Positions 30,052-40,231 of a DNA stretch of 64,000 nucleotides are shown one piece after another. Source of the stretch: an uncultured Ligilactobacillus sp. (lineage in GTDB: Bacteria > Bacillota > Bacilli > Lactobacillales > Lactobacillaceae); the NCBI GenBank assembly GCA_934215475.1, contig CAKPZY010000004.1, forward strand, positions 1 to 64,000. The letters run 5' to 3'. Numbering within the stretch: position 1 is the first letter of the stretch; every line of letters starts with the position of its first letter. The position numbers and the translations under genes were made by a program. The notes below the pieces were generated by a model. The model was not told the origin of the DNA, did not search any database, and saw only the letters and a list, made by a program, of their open reading frames with translations.

Positions 30052-30071
30052 TTATACAAAATTTTGTACAA
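30052..30071. repeat. Near-perfect 20-bp palindrome in the clpB promoter region
   Basis: TTATACAAAATTTTGTACAA is self-complementary at all positions except one pair. It overlaps the perfect -10 box TATAAT (minus strand, 30051-30056). It could be an operator or a result of AT richness. Confidence 0.5.
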
Positions 30072-30085
30072 GATGCTATTAAAAA

Positions 30086-30103
30086 GTCTTACCTTCTTTG
30101 ACC
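30086..30103 (-). promoter_or_regulatory. Probable CtsR box of clpB
   Basis: The minus strand reads GGTCAAAGAAGGTAAGAC. This is a CtsR-type tandem heptad: the first GGTCAAA is perfect, the three-base spacer is normal, and the second heptad GGTAAGA matches five of seven positions. It lies about 30 bases upstream of the -10 box. CtsR represses clp genes in many Firmicutes at normal temperature. Confidence 0.55.
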
Positions 30104-30147
30104 AAAGCGCTATATCAACTTTTAAGCGGTGCTTTTATGACAGAAAA

Positions 30148-30180
30148 TAAAAAGCAGCGGCCTAAAAAGACACACTGCTT
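30148..30180 (-). terminator. Terminator of pepT
   Basis: On the minus strand AAGCAG pairs with CTGCTT, enclosing a loop, followed by TTTTTATTTT. It lies after the pepT stop codon at 30199 and before the clpB promoter. Confidence 0.7.
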
Positions 30181-30198
30181 GAACTATTACCTGTCCGG

Positions 30199-31440
30199 TT
30201 ATTTTTCACTTATTATTTTTATGATCTCTAAGACGACATCGGTTGCTTTTTCCATTGTTTGTTCTGAAATAAATTCAAAACGGGCATGCATATTTTCTGG
30301 GCCTGCAAAGAGGTTCGGTGTTGGTAACCCCATAAAGGAGATCTTAGACCCATCAGTTCCGCCACGAACGGGTGCGATCAACGGCTTGATAGCCAAATCT
30401 TCCATAGCCTCTTTGGCTAGATCAACTACCGTCATATCTTTTTCAATGACTTCACGCATATTGTAATATTGGTCCTTCATGTTTAATACCACGCGTTTTA
30501 CATCGAATTGCTCATTCATTTTACTTACAATGTTTTTGATCAACTGTTTGCGCTCTTCAAATTTATTTCTGTCATGATCACGAATAATATACGTCATTTT
30601 GGCTTGATCAACTGTGCCATTGATGCTCAATAGATGGAAAAACCCTTGCCGCCCATCAGTCTTTTCCGGGACTTCCGCACTTGGAAGATGGTTCTCAAAT
30701 TCCACGGCTAACTTCAGTGCGTTGATCATTACCCCTTTAGCGGTTGACGGATGAACGTCTTTACCTACGAAAGTGATTGTTGCTTGGGCAGCGTTAAATG
30801 TTTCATACTCTAGTTGGCCTAAAGGACCACCATCAACCGTATAAGCAAGATCAGCACCGAAGTCTTTGACCTCGAACCGGTCCGCTCCGGTACCAATTTC
30901 TTCATCTGGTCCAAAAGCTACTTCAATTTCCCCATGTTTGATTTCCGGATTCTTAGCAAGGTATTCCATAGCAGTGATGATCTCAGCCACGCCAGCCTTA
31001 TCATCTGCTCCTAGGAGAGTAGTTCCATCAGTGGTGATCAAATCATTTCCCTCATAATTTTTCAAATTTGGAAATTCATCTGTTGTTAACGAATAGCCGC
31101 TGCTCCCCAATTTGATAGCAGAGTGTCCATCATAGTTTTTGGCCACCTGAGGCGAAACATTTTTGGCGTTAAAATCGGCAGTATCGATGTGCGAGATAAA
31201 ACCAACCTTTTTGACATTTCTACCAGCTGGCAAATTACTTGGTAAAGAAGCAAAAACATAGCCGCTTTTAGGGGCGATCCGGACGTTGAATAAACCAATC
31301 TCGTTTAGCTCCAGCACAAGTTCATTTGCAAACTCAACTTGATTTTGCGTCGAGGGCACTGAGGTTGATTCTTCGTCAGAACGGGTTTCTTTGCGAACAT
31401 ATTTCAAAAAACGTGGAACAAGTTTGTCATATCGTGTCAT
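30199..31440 (-). CDS. pepT: Tripeptidase T
   Basis: Zinc aminotripeptidase of the M20 family that frees amino acids from tripeptides taken up by the cell, important in amino-acid-auxotrophic lactic acid bacteria. The 413-residue protein has the metal ligands in SHIDTADFNAK and GADDKAGVAEI, the catalytic base in GPDEEIGTGADRF, and the typical dimerisation lid. I chose the ATG at 31440 (MTRYDKLVPRFL), preceded by AAGGAGAA; an in-frame start at 31464 would include that site. Confidence 0.97.
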   Translation of the reverse strand: MTRYDKLVPRFLKYVRKETRSDEESTSVPSTQNQVEFANELVLELNEIGLFNVRIAPKSGYVFASLPSNLPAGRNVKKVGFISHIDTADFNAKNVSPQVAKNYDGHSAIKLGSSGYSLTTDEFPNLKNYEGNDLITTDGTTLLGADDKAGVAEIITAMEYLAKNPEIKHGEIEVAFGPDEEIGTGADRFEVKDFGADLAYTVDGGPLGQLEYETFNAAQATITFVGKDVHPSTAKGVMINALKLAVEFENHLPSAEVPEKTDGRQGFFHLLSINGTVDQAKMTYIIRDHDRNKFEERKQLIKNIVSKMNEQFDVKRVVLNMKDQYYNMREVIEKDMTVVDLAKEAMEDLAIKPLIAPVRGGTDGSKISFMGLPTPNLFAGPENMHARFEFISEQTMEKATDVVLEIIKIISEK

Positions 31441-31626
31441 AAAATATTCTCCTTGTATTGACAATAACTATTGGGACAGTTACGCGTGCAGAATAATAAA
31501 CATAAAACTATTTACGTATTTTAACAGAAGCCTGCAAAAATGCAGTTTGCATAAAAATGTGAAACAAACGCTCGCTAATTTGCTTCGAGCTTGTGTATCA
31601 TAACTTTAAACAAAATACGCAGGACA

Positions 31627-32742
31627 TTATATAAACAGAAAAGGATCGGTGTTTACGGTAGACGCAATTACTCGGATCGGCCAATGATTTTTTTTCGCCC
31701 AATCAGAAAACATTCTTTTTAAGTGAGGTTGGCAAACCCATTCAAAATGGTGGCCGGGGTCGATCACATTAAGGCCGCTAGCTAACATGTCATGTGCTGT
31801 ATGATAACTGACATCTCCAGTGACATACACATCTGCATTTTTACTTAGTGCGCTGGGATAAAATTTGGCCCCGCTCCCCCCAAGGACTGCGACTCTGTGT
31901 ATTTTTTGTTTCACATTATTTGTAACCACACGCAAACCTGAAATTTTAAAAGCTTTTTTGCACTCTTGTACGAAATCTGCTAGGGAAAGCTCTTTACTTA
32001 ACTCGCCAATGCGACCCATTCCATATTTTACACCCGAACCTTCAACCGCGTAGAGATCAAATGCAATTTGTTCATAAGGATGGTTGGCATACATTGCCGC
32101 GAGGACCTGCTCTTTTTTGCGGGCTGGAAAAATGACCTCGACTTTTTCTTCGGCAGTTTTTTCTAGTTCTCCTTTTTTACCATGGTATGGATGGGCTTTG
32201 TCGCCTGGTAAAAAACGACCTGTCCCTGGCACAGAAAAAGAACAGTTAGAATAATTTCCGATTGACCCCGCACCAGCAGTTGCCAAACCGTTTCTTAGCT
32301 GCTCAGCATTTTTTTTTGGCACAAATACGGCCAGTTTATATGTTTTCTCCTCTTGCGGCCCCAGCAACGGTGAGATATTTGTTAAATTAAGTTGCTCAGA
32401 GATCCAATCATTCATCCCCCCCGGAGCGTTATCCAGGTTAGTATGCGCAGCGTAAACCGTGATATTATTCTTGATCAATTCAGCATACATTTGATTTTGC
32501 GGAACACTCAGGTCAAAGCTCGAAACGGGATGAAACACTGCTGGATGATGAGCAAAAATAAAGTCTACCTGGTTAGCCACAGCTTCTGTTACAGTTTGCG
32601 GCCTAACATCAAGGGTCACCATCATCTTATGCACCGGTGCAGATAAGTTGCCCAGCTGTAAGCCTATGGGATCGCCTTTTTCAGCGAACTGCTTGGGTGC
32701 AAATTCTTCAAATTTAGTGACAATATCACTAACTGTCGTCAT
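31627..32742 (-). CDS. Nif3-like dinuclear metal-center protein
   Basis: The 371-residue protein of the NIF3/YqfO family forms hexameric toroids with two metal ions. Halves of the NIF3 fold (about 1-120 and 255-371) flank a PII-like insertion domain (about 125-250, with PYHGKKGELEK). Metal-binding motifs are DFIFAHHPAVFHP near residue 62 and VIDPGHHFEW near the C terminus. It is suggested to act as a GTP cyclohydrolase-like or regulatory enzyme; the function is unsettled. It overlaps trmK by 14 bases, as in many Firmicutes. Confidence 0.92.
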   Translation of the reverse strand: MTTVSDIVTKFEEFAPKQFAEKGDPIGLQLGNLSAPVHKMMVTLDVRPQTVTEAVANQVDFIFAHHPAVFHPVSSFDLSVPQNQMYAELIKNNITVYAAHTNLDNAPGGMNDWISEQLNLTNISPLLGPQEEKTYKLAVFVPKKNAEQLRNGLATAGAGSIGNYSNCSFSVPGTGRFLPGDKAHPYHGKKGELEKTAEEKVEVIFPARKKEQVLAAMYANHPYEQIAFDLYAVEGSGVKYGMGRIGELSKELSLADFVQECKKAFKISGLRVVTNNVKQKIHRVAVLGGSGAKFYPSALSKNADVYVTGDVSYHTAHDMLASGLNVIDPGHHFEWVCQPHLKRMFSDWAKKNHWPIRVIASTVNTDPFLFI

Positions 32743-33436
32743 TGACTAACACTCCTTTGATTTGTGCTATTTTATCTGAAACTTCTTGAAACTTAGTTGA
32801 AGTATCTCTTTTAGCATGTTTTAGGGCTCTTAGGACCTTCTGGGACCGCTGTAATTCTTGTGTCCATTTTTCGACAAAGGCTGGTTCCTTACGGTGCATT
32901 AAGAATGGACCAAAAGCTAACTCATCAACACTTAACTTGTGCGTGTTTACGTCAGGTTGTGCGACGATTATTTCGTAAATGTGTTTGTCCTCTTTTAAGA
33001 TTTCCTCTTGACTGATCAAATATGAATGGTCTTGAATCCACTTTCGTACAGCACAAGCACCGACATTCGGCTGTAAAATGAGCAGCGGCGCATTTTTTAA
33101 TTTGTCAGCTCCAGCCTTTAATATACTTACGATCAAAGGTCCACCCATTCCGCAAATGGTGATCGTGTCAATTGCATCTTCTGTAGAATATGCCTCTAAG
33201 CCGTCGGCCAAGCGAGAATGGACGATGTCGTCCATATCAGCATGTGCTATTACTCGACTGGCATTTTTGTGCGGTCCCGCTGCTACTTCGCCAGCGACGG
33301 CGTAAGAAATCAATCCTTTTTTAGCCAAATAAACGGGAAGGTATGCGTGGTCGGAACCTATGTCTGCCAACCTGGCCCCACCTGGTACATATTGCGCGAC
33401 GTGAAGCAGTCTTTGTGATAATTTATTCGCATCCAT
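32729..33436 (-). CDS. trmK: tRNA (adenine(22)-N(1))-methyltransferase
   Basis: The 235-residue Rossmann-fold methyltransferase has the SAM-binding motif LADIGSDHAYLPVYLAKKG near residue 23 and the acidic motif MGGPLIVSIL with the conserved helical C-terminal part. It matches YqfN/TrmK, which makes m1A at position 22 in tRNA. It overlaps the nif3-like gene and lies 181 bp downstream of rpoD, separated by a terminator. Confidence 0.93.
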   Translation of the reverse strand: MDANKLSQRLLHVAQYVPGGARLADIGSDHAYLPVYLAKKGLISYAVAGEVAAGPHKNASRVIAHADMDDIVHSRLADGLEAYSTEDAIDTITICGMGGPLIVSILKAGADKLKNAPLLILQPNVGACAVRKWIQDHSYLISQEEILKEDKHIYEIIVAQPDVNTHKLSVDELAFGPFLMHRKEPAFVEKWTQELQRSQKVLRALKHAKRDTSTKFQEVSDKIAQIKGVLVNDDS

Positions 33437-33549
33437 TCGACGTGTGTAACTCCTTAATTTAGTCAGTAATTTAATTTTACATCATTTAAAACGCCTTTGA
33501 AGTAAAAACTCGAATGCTGTTTTATAAACGCAAAATCTATTTTCTATGT

Positions 33550-33576
33550 AAAAAGGACCGAAATTTTCCGGCCCTT
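33550..33576 (-). terminator. Terminator of the dnaG-rpoD operon
   Basis: On the minus strand AAGGGCCGGAAAATTTCGGTCCTT folds with few mismatches and is followed by TTTT. It lies 45 bases after the rpoD stop. Confidence 0.7.
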
Positions 33577-33617
33577 CTCTTTTGCCCGCATTATTATCTT
33601 TAGCAGGCGATATTAAG

Positions 33618-34727
33618 TTAATCCAAAAAATCTTTTAACTGTTTTGATCTCGAAGGGTGACGAAGTTTACGCAGTGCTTTTGCTTCGATTTGGCGGATCC
33701 TTTCACGAGTCACTCCAAAAACACGACCGACTTCTTCCAAAGTCCTTGTCCGACCATCATCTAGACCGAACCGCAAACGTAAAACATTTTCCTCACGATC
33801 AGTCAACGTATCCAAAACACTTTCCAATTGTTCTTTCAATAATTCATATGCTGCATGGTCTGCTGGACTTGTCGCATCTTGATCTTCGATAAAGTCGCCT
33901 AGGTGAGAATCGTCTTCTTCACCGATAGGCGTTTCTAAAGATACCGGTTCCTGTGCAATTTTTAATATCCCGCGAACTTTTTCGGTTGGCATATCCATCT
34001 CAGCACCAATTTCTTCTGGAATAGGTTCGCGTCCCAAATCTTGCAAAAGTTGGCGTTGGATCCTGATCAATTTATTGATGGTTTCCACCATATGAACAGG
34101 TATCCTAATGGTCCGCGCCTGATCCGCAATTGCACGCGTAATAGCTTGACGGATCCACCAAGTAGCATAAGTGGAGAACTTGAATCCCTTACGATAATCA
34201 AATTTTTCAACGGCTTTCATGAGCCCCATGTTGCCTTCTTGGATCAAATCAAGGAAAGACATCCCACGTCCAACGTAACGCTTAGCTATTGATACAACTA
34301 AACGAAGGTTAGCTTCAGCTAAGCGCTGTTTTGAATATTCGTCTCCTCGTTCGATCCGCAAAGCTAAGGCGATTTCTTCATCAGCCGTCAGTAGATCGAC
34401 TCGACCTATTTCTTTAAGATACATCCTTACTGGATCATTGATTTTTACACCAGAAGGCGCAGACACGTCTTTTTTGGCTTTTTCAGCCTGCTTAGATGCG
34501 ACTTTTAAGGCATGTTCGCTTGGTTCGCCTTTTTCATCTACGACTGAAATACCTGCATCTTCGACTGATTCAATCAACTTGTCCATATCATTTGCATCTA
34601 ATTGATAGGGTTCGACCAGCTGTTTAGACAAGGTCGAGTACTTGATCTGTTTCTTTGGCTTATATTTATGAATCAAACCACGCAATTCTTTTTTATACTG
34701 TGTTATCTTCTTATTCTCTTCTGCCAA
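33618..34727 (-). CDS. rpoD: RNA polymerase primary sigma factor SigA/RpoD
   Basis: The housekeeping sigma factor, 369 residues. Region 1.2 is [20 protein letters not shown]. Region 2.4 contains [20 protein letters not shown]. Region 4.2 helix-turn-helix is [20 protein letters not shown]. The N-terminal 1.1-like region is reduced, as in Gram-positive SigA. Its start lies 14 bases after the dnaG stop, with AGGAGG. The two genes form the dnaG-rpoD part of the macromolecular synthesis operon; rpsU lies elsewhere (44663). Confidence 0.98.
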   Translation of the reverse strand: MAEENKKITQYKKELRGLIHKYKPKKQIKYSTLSKQLVEPYQLDANDMDKLIESVEDAGISVVDEKGEPSEHALKVASKQAEKAKKDVSAPSGVKINDPVRMYLKEIGRVDLLTADEEIALALRIERGDEYSKQRLAEANLRLVVSIAKRYVGRGMSFLDLIQEGNMGLMKAVEKFDYRKGFKFSTYATWWIRQAITRAIADQARTIRIPVHMVETINKLIRIQRQLLQDLGREPIPEEIGAEMDMPTEKVRGILKIAQEPVSLETPIGEEDDSHLGDFIEDQDATSPADHAAYELLKEQLESVLDTLTDREENVLRLRFGLDDGRTRTLEEVGRVFGVTRERIRQIEAKALRKLRHPSRSKQLKDFLD

Positions 34728-34740
34728 GGCGAGGTCCTCC

Positions 34741-36609
34741 TTATATTGCTGAAATGCCAGCTTGTTTACGTTGTAATAGTTTGATCAATTTGATAGTCAG
34801 CTCAACCACAGCATCTTGATCATTCATTCTTTTCGCACGCGCAAGTTTGGAGTTTGTGGCGTGGATCTTTTGTTCAAGAGGAGAAGCTTCTAAAATCAAC
34901 TTCAAACAGTCGTTTAATTCTTGGTCACTGGCTTGCTCATTAAAGTTATTCATTTCAAGCCCAACTATGATATCTTGTAAACCACTTTCTTGAACAAAGT
35001 CCAGGAATGCTGCACTGTCGTATTTTTTGTGTTGGTTAAAGAAACCTTGAGCCAATAGATATAATGTTTGGTAGCTCTCATGGACAAAACTGAAATCAGG
35101 AATATTGGCGATCTTTAACCACGTACTATGGTCATGCAAAATTCGATACAATAATAATCTTTCTGCTTTTTCAATGCGGGAGTAATGAATAGGTGCTTGA
35201 GTACTTGATTCTATGAGCGGTCTTTCTTGCTTCTGAATGTTTCGTTTTTTTTGACCACCAGCCCTTTCTTTGAAAGAAGCACGCAATCCCTTTATTTGTG
35301 ATTCTAATGTGTTTTTGTCTAAATTAAATCTTTGAATAAGCCTATTCGAATACAAATCTCTTTCGATCGGGTCATCGGTCCGAGCTAATTGTCGAAGAAT
35401 GTCATCTATATACCCTAACTGATCCTGCTCATTATCTAAATTTCGTCCTTGCTCATAAAAACGCAGATAAAAAGCCAGCTCTCCTTCTTTACCTTTTTTG
35501 GCACGCTCAAAAAACTTTCGTTCACCATATTTTTTAACATATTCATCGGGATCAAGCTTTTCTGGTAAAGCAATCACGCTCAATTTGAACTTACCTATAG
35601 AACGCAACAACTCTAGCGCACGTTTAGTAGCATTTTGTCCTGGTTCATCACCATCATAGCAAATACTAATATTTTTTGAAACGCGAGCCAACATATAAAT
35701 TTGCTGCTCAGTCAAACTGGTGCCCATTGAGGCAACCCCATTTGTGATGCCTGCTCGATAAGCAGCCAAAACATCCATAAAACCCTCAAATAAAATAATA
35801 TTTTTTTCACTATGGACAACATTTTTAGCTTTATCAAAATTAAACAAAACATTTCGTTTATTAAAGATTTCAGTTTCTGGTGAATTCAGATATTTAGGTG
35901 CACTAGCATTTTTGTTCAACAAACGCCCAGAGAAGGCAATCACTTGTCCCCCTGCATTTCTGATAGGGAACATAATACGGTCAATAAAACGATCGCTCAA
36001 CTGGCCATCGTGTTTTTCCACAAATAAACCTGTTTTTCGTAATTGCTGATAGTTTGGCTGGTGCTCATCAAAAAAAGGCAGGAGCAGCTTTTTTTCCGGA
36101 GCGTATCCTAAACCAAACTCATCGATCAATTCATCAGTTAAACCACGCTCATGCAAATATTCAAGAGCCCTTCCCCCAATTTCAGTACTGACCAAGATAT
36201 GATGATATAACTCAGCGGCTTCATGGTAATAATTTTTGATTGCAGTTTTTTCAGGGTTGGATTCACTCGAATCATTCCCGAATCCGCCAGAATGGATATC
36301 TGTAATATATTCTTGAGAAATAGTTATATTTCCTAATTCTGCTACTCGGATCACGGACTCTGGGAAACTAATGTTTTCCAATTCCATGATGAATTTAAAT
36401 ACATTTCCACCTCTATGACAGGAAAAGCAATTAAAGATCTGTTTTTGCTCATTCACTGAAAATGATGGTGTCTTTTCTGTATGAAAGGGACACAAACCAA
36501 ACCAATTTTTTCCTGAACGATGCATTTGAACGAATTGTTCGACGATATCTAAAATATTGACTTGTGAACGGACATCATCGATCACTTCTTCAGGGATCCT
36601 TTTGCTCAC
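34741..36609 (-). CDS. dnaG: DNA primase
   Basis: Makes RNA primers for replication. The 622-residue protein has the CHC2 zinc finger ([14 protein letters not shown]...NCFSCHRGG, near 41-68), the TOPRIM core ([16 protein letters not shown] and [16 protein letters not shown], about 255-330) and a C-terminal helicase-binding region. The start is a GTG at 36609 with GAGGTGATT upstream. A long hairpin lies 18 bases before the ribosome binding site (36638-36676). Confidence 0.97.
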   Translation of the reverse strand: MSKRIPEEVIDDVRSQVNILDIVEQFVQMHRSGKNWFGLCPFHTEKTPSFSVNEQKQIFNCFSCHRGGNVFKFIMELENISFPESVIRVAELGNITISQEYITDIHSGGFGNDSSESNPEKTAIKNYYHEAAELYHHILVSTEIGGRALEYLHERGLTDELIDEFGLGYAPEKKLLLPFFDEHQPNYQQLRKTGLFVEKHDGQLSDRFIDRIMFPIRNAGGQVIAFSGRLLNKNASAPKYLNSPETEIFNKRNVLFNFDKAKNVVHSEKNIILFEGFMDVLAAYRAGITNGVASMGTSLTEQQIYMLARVSKNISICYDGDEPGQNATKRALELLRSIGKFKLSVIALPEKLDPDEYVKKYGERKFFERAKKGKEGELAFYLRFYEQGRNLDNEQDQLGYIDDILRQLARTDDPIERDLYSNRLIQRFNLDKNTLESQIKGLRASFKERAGGQKKRNIQKQERPLIESSTQAPIHYSRIEKAERLLLYRILHDHSTWLKIANIPDFSFVHESYQTLYLLAQGFFNQHKKYDSAAFLDFVQESGLQDIIVGLEMNNFNEQASDQELNDCLKLILEASPLEQKIHATNSKLARAKRMNDQDAVVELTIKLIKLLQRKQAGISAI

Positions 36610-36637
36610 GCAATCACCTCAAAATACTTTGACATAA

Positions 36638-36676
36638 GTGGTTAAAAGCCGCACCCAAGATGTGCGACTTTTCCAC
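36638..36676 (-). promoter_or_regulatory. Long hairpin in the dnaG leader
   Basis: On the minus strand GTGGAAAAGTCGCAC pairs with GTGCGGCTTTTAACCAC, enclosing a short loop. It has terminator form (stem ending in CTTTT) but a short T run. Lying just before the ribosome binding site, it could be an attenuator or processing site for dnaG-rpoD. Confidence 0.5.
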
Positions 36677-36795
36677 GGATATTTTTACATAATCAAGTGT
36701 AATTTTATAATGAAACCCAAAATGATGCAAGGAAAAGCCCTCAACACAACTACCTTTTGTCAATTTAAATTCAAAAGTAGTTCTTTACAAAACCT

Positions 36796-36831
36796 AACAA
36801 AGGCGGAAGAAAAAATTCCTCCGTCTTTGTT
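36796..36831 (-). terminator. Terminator of glyQS
   Basis: On the minus strand AACAAAGACGGAGGAA pairs with TTCCGCCTTTGTT around a T loop, followed by AGGTTTTG. It lies 22 bases after the glyS stop codon. The T run is imperfect. The rest of the 243-bp gap to dnaG holds the leader hairpin. Confidence 0.7.
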
Positions 36832-36852
36832 AAAGTTAATTATGTGTGGTTG

Positions 36853-38934
36853 TTACTTCACATTCAAATTGTCTAATTTTCCGAATGAATACGTCATTTG
36901 AGCAATGATGTTCAGTTGTGCGAGCCGATTCTTCCTGACCGTAGGATCCTCAGCCATGACCATGGTTTCGTCGAAATAATCACTGATCGGTTGGCGTAAA
37001 CTGGTTAAAGCATCAAATTTGTCTTCTATCCCTTCTTTGGGATAAGTCTTTTCTAACTCGTTTACAGCAGCAAACAGTAATTTTTCGGAGTTGTTTTCAA
37101 ACAGAGCTGGATCAACTTGAGCAGCAGCTTCAGTTTCATTTTTACTTGCGATCCTCACTGTTCTGGTCAAAGCCTCAATACTTTCCTTAAAGTCTGGGTC
37201 CGTTTGATGCTTGGTAAGGACGTCAGCTGCTGAGAAAATTTCTTGGAAAGTAGTATTTTCCTGAGCTTCAACTACGGCAGCAACAATATCATAAGAATAT
37301 TTTTGTTCTGTAAGTTGCTGTTCTATCCGATCAAGTATGAATTTTTGCCATTTACTCAAATTCTGTTCTGGCTGAGTATTCTTGTACAATTTGTCGTCTT
37401 GCTGAGCAGCAAAATTAATTGCGTGAGCTAAAACAGCAACTGAAAGGTCCCACTTTTCAGCTAGTGAGATCCGGATGATCCCAAGTGCTTGACGTCTTAA
37501 CGCATACGGATCATTAGACCCGCTTGGAAACATACCTGCAGCAAAAAATGATTGAATACTGTCTATTTTATCTGCGATAGATAAAAGTGAACCGACATTA
37601 GTTTGCGGTAAGTCACTTTCAGATCCTAAAGGAAGATAAGATTCACGGATCGCGTTAGCTACGTTTTCATTTTCACCAGCTGATCGAGCATAAATTTTGC
37701 CCATGACTCCTTGTAATTCAGCAAATTCTCCAACCATTTCGGATACCAGGTCAAATTTATAAATTTGTGCTGCCTGTTTGAGGTCCCTCAAATCGTCTAC
37801 GGATAAACCAACGATTTTGCCTAGATATTGACCAATGAATGTCACTCGCTGCATTTTTTCGTAGACTGTTCCGATTTTGTCATGGAACATAACATCCTTT
37901 AAGCGTTCCACATCGTCCTTGATAGGAGTTTGCTGATCTTCTTCATAAAAGAATTTTGCATCTTCAAGTCGTGCAGTTAGGACTTTTTCGTTACCAGCGA
38001 TCACATTATCTAAATATTCTTTGTCCCCATTTCGTACGGAAACAAATTTAGGGAGCATCTGACCGGCATTATCTAAAACATAGAAAAAGCGTTGATGATC
38101 CTTCATCGACGTGATCAAAACTTCATCCGGCAATGACAAATATTTTTTAGAAAATGTTCCAGCAAAGACTGTCGGATATTCAACCAAATTATTGACTTCT
38201 TCCAGTAGGTCTTCGTCTACAACAATTTTCCACTGATTTTTTTGTGCCAAAGAATCGATCTGTTCTCTGATCATGTTCTTGCGTTTAGTCACGTCGACTA
38301 CGACCATTTGGCTGAGCAATTTTTCAGGATATTCACTGGCATTGTTTAATGATACAGATTTGCCCAAGAAGCGGTGCCCTGCTGAAATACGATTGGAATT
38401 AACGTTTAGAATTTTGAATGGAACTACTTCATCATCTAACAAGCCCACCAGCCAGCGAATAGGTCTAACGAATTCAAAATCATTTGTCTTCCACCGCATC
38501 ATTGTTGGAAAACGCATCCCTTTAATAACTTCAGACACGTTTCCTAATACTGTTTTTGTTGGCTGTCCAATGATAGCTTTTTCAACAAAAGCATACTCAG
38601 TGCCCTTAAATTCTTTAAAATAAATTTGGTCAGGCGAAACACCTTGTCCCCGGCTAAAGCCCTGGGCTGCGCGTGACCAATTGCCGTCTTTATCCACGGC
38701 AATTTTTTTAGCTGGTCCTTTAGCCTCTTCCTTGATATCAGTTTGTTTATCAGCTAACCCCGTCACTATAACGGCCAATCTTCTGGGGGTCGAATACTTT
38801 TCCATACCTGAAAAGTCTAGTCGTTGTTTTTTTAAAAAGTCGCTCATTCTTTGTGCAAGCTGGTTGACGCTAGGAGAAACAACGTGCGCAGGCATTTCTT
38901 CTAAACCAATTTCTAGTAAGAAAGTTTGTCCCAT
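36853..38934 (-). CDS. glyS: Glycine-tRNA ligase beta subunit
   Basis: Beta subunit of the heterotetrameric glycyl-tRNA synthetase, 693 residues. It opens with the family start FLLEIGLEEMPAHVVSPSVN, carries the B3/B4-like and HD-like middle region (MKDHQRFFYVLD), and ends with an anticodon-binding helical domain (about 585-690, DALTSLRQPISDYFDETMVM). It starts one base downstream of the glyQ stop, so the subunits are translated together. Controlled by the upstream T-box. Confidence 0.98.
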   Translation of the reverse strand: MGQTFLLEIGLEEMPAHVVSPSVNQLAQRMSDFLKKQRLDFSGMEKYSTPRRLAVIVTGLADKQTDIKEEAKGPAKKIAVDKDGNWSRAAQGFSRGQGVSPDQIYFKEFKGTEYAFVEKAIIGQPTKTVLGNVSEVIKGMRFPTMMRWKTNDFEFVRPIRWLVGLLDDEVVPFKILNVNSNRISAGHRFLGKSVSLNNASEYPEKLLSQMVVVDVTKRKNMIREQIDSLAQKNQWKIVVDEDLLEEVNNLVEYPTVFAGTFSKKYLSLPDEVLITSMKDHQRFFYVLDNAGQMLPKFVSVRNGDKEYLDNVIAGNEKVLTARLEDAKFFYEEDQQTPIKDDVERLKDVMFHDKIGTVYEKMQRVTFIGQYLGKIVGLSVDDLRDLKQAAQIYKFDLVSEMVGEFAELQGVMGKIYARSAGENENVANAIRESYLPLGSESDLPQTNVGSLLSIADKIDSIQSFFAAGMFPSGSNDPYALRRQALGIIRISLAEKWDLSVAVLAHAINFAAQQDDKLYKNTQPEQNLSKWQKFILDRIEQQLTEQKYSYDIVAAVVEAQENTTFQEIFSAADVLTKHQTDPDFKESIEALTRTVRIASKNETEAAAQVDPALFENNSEKLLFAAVNELEKTYPKEGIEDKFDALTSLRQPISDYFDETMVMAEDPTVRKNRLAQLNIIAQMTYSFGKLDNLNVK

Positions 38935-38935
38935 T

Positions 38936-39853
38936 TTAATTGTCCTCCTTTAATAATTTTTCCCGTAATTTTTTATCCTTGATCAACGGGAAGCCTAGTT
39001 TCTTACGTTCGGCCACAAAAACCTTAGCGACAGACTTAGCCATATTACGGATCCGGGCAAGGTAACCTGCCCGTTCAGTGACTGAGACTGCGCCCCTGGC
39101 ATCTAACAAATTAAAAGTATGACTGCATTTGAGAATGTAGTCATAGGCTGGATGAACTAAACCATTAGCGATTTGTTTTTTGGCTTCAGCTTCATAAGCA
39201 TTAAATGCTTGCAATAACATGTTCTGATTACTTTTTTCAAAAGAATATTTAGATTGCTCATATTCCGGTTCGGAGAAAATGTCACCGTATTTGACTCCAT
39301 CCGCCCATTCAAGATCAAAGACCGACTGAACATCTTGGATATATGAAGACAGTCGTTCTAAACCATAAGTGACTTCAGCTGCAACAGGCCACACTTCTAA
39401 ACCGCCAACTTGCTGGAAATAGGTAAACTGAGTGATTTCCATTCCATCTAACCAGACTTCCCAGCCAACACCAGCACAACCCATTGACGGGTTTTCCCAG
39501 TTGTCTTCAACAAACCGAATGTCATGTTCTTTGGCATCAATGCCTAAAGCAGCTAGGCTGTCTAGGTAGAGGTCTTGAATATTGTCAGGCGATGGTTTCA
39601 TAAGTACTTGGAACTGATGGTGCTGATATAAGCGATTAGGATTTTGACCGTACCGCCCATCTGCAGGACGACGTGAAGGTTCCACATAAGCAACATTCCA
39701 TGGTTCCGGCCCAATGGCGCGTAAAAATGTATATGGGCTCATCGTCCCAGCACCTTTTTCGGTATCATAAGATTGCATGAGCATACAGCCTTGTTGAGAC
39801 CAAAACTGCTGCAAAGACAGTATTATGTCTTGAATACTTAACTTCTTTGACAT
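38936..39853 (-). CDS. glyQ: Glycine-tRNA ligase alpha subunit
   Basis: Catalytic subunit that makes glycyl-adenylate and charges tRNA-Gly with GlyS. The 305-residue protein carries the class II motifs: [20 protein letters not shown] near the N terminus and [19 protein letters not shown] near residue 60. I chose the ATG at 39853 ([14 protein letters not shown]), preceded by AAGGAGG; a longer frame to 39964 would add 37 residues of leader sequence. A tRNA-Gly T-box lies about 160 bases upstream. Confidence 0.98.
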   Translation of the reverse strand: MSKKLSIQDIILSLQQFWSQQGCMLMQSYDTEKGAGTMSPYTFLRAIGPEPWNVAYVEPSRRPADGRYGQNPNRLYQHHQFQVLMKPSPDNIQDLYLDSLAALGIDAKEHDIRFVEDNWENPSMGCAGVGWEVWLDGMEITQFTYFQQVGGLEVWPVAAEVTYGLERLSSYIQDVQSVFDLEWADGVKYGDIFSEPEYEQSKYSFEKSNQNMLLQAFNAYEAEAKKQIANGLVHPAYDYILKCSHTFNLLDARGAVSVTERAGYLARIRNMAKSVAKVFVAERKKLGFPLIKDKKLREKLLKEDN

Positions 39854-40015
39854 GAAGTTTTTCCTCCTTGAGTTAAACGTTGAGCTAATGGTCAGATCAT
39901 CAGAATAAGATTTGTTTGCAAGAAATTGATCCTCGACCGAGAGAGAAAATACAGCGTGTTGCATTAAAGCAAAAAAGCACGGTTATTAAAAATTAATGAT
40001 TACTGCAACTACTAC

Positions 40016-40225
40016 GACAAAAAAAGTCCCTATGTCGCAATTTTACCTGCCACATAGGGACGATCAAGGATCGCGGTTCCACCCTATTTCCGATCAGTCA
40101 GATCGGCAACTTAAAATTTGACTAAAGACTGCCACTCGACCAGCTTTATATCTGCTTTCACTATTCAGACTCGCTTTATTCTGCCAAGGTCGATCAAACC
40201 TTATTATCGTCAACGTTATTCGAAT
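40016..40225 (-). promoter_or_regulatory. Glycine T-box leader of glyQS
   Basis: The minus strand has the T-box signature AGGGTGGAACCGCG (40072-40085) and an intrinsic terminator GTCCCTATGT...ACATAGGGAC plus seven Ts (40018-40061). Stem I base TTGAC/GTCAA and upper stem TCGACC/GGTCGA fold well. The specifier loop on the 3' side reads GTGGCAGT, giving GGC, a glycine codon, at 40131-40133. Uncharged tRNA-Gly would stabilise the antiterminator and allow glyQS transcription. Confidence 0.92.
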
Positions 40226-40231
40226 ACTTAA

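Noticed and set aside
36638..36901. An 87-residue plus-strand frame between dnaG and glyS
   Set aside because: It crosses the glyS 3' end, the terminator and the dnaG leader hairpin and has no ribosome binding site.
40016..40225. A T-box for an amino acid other than glycine
   Set aside because: The loop position corresponding to the specifier reads GGC, and the downstream genes are glycyl-tRNA synthetase subunits.
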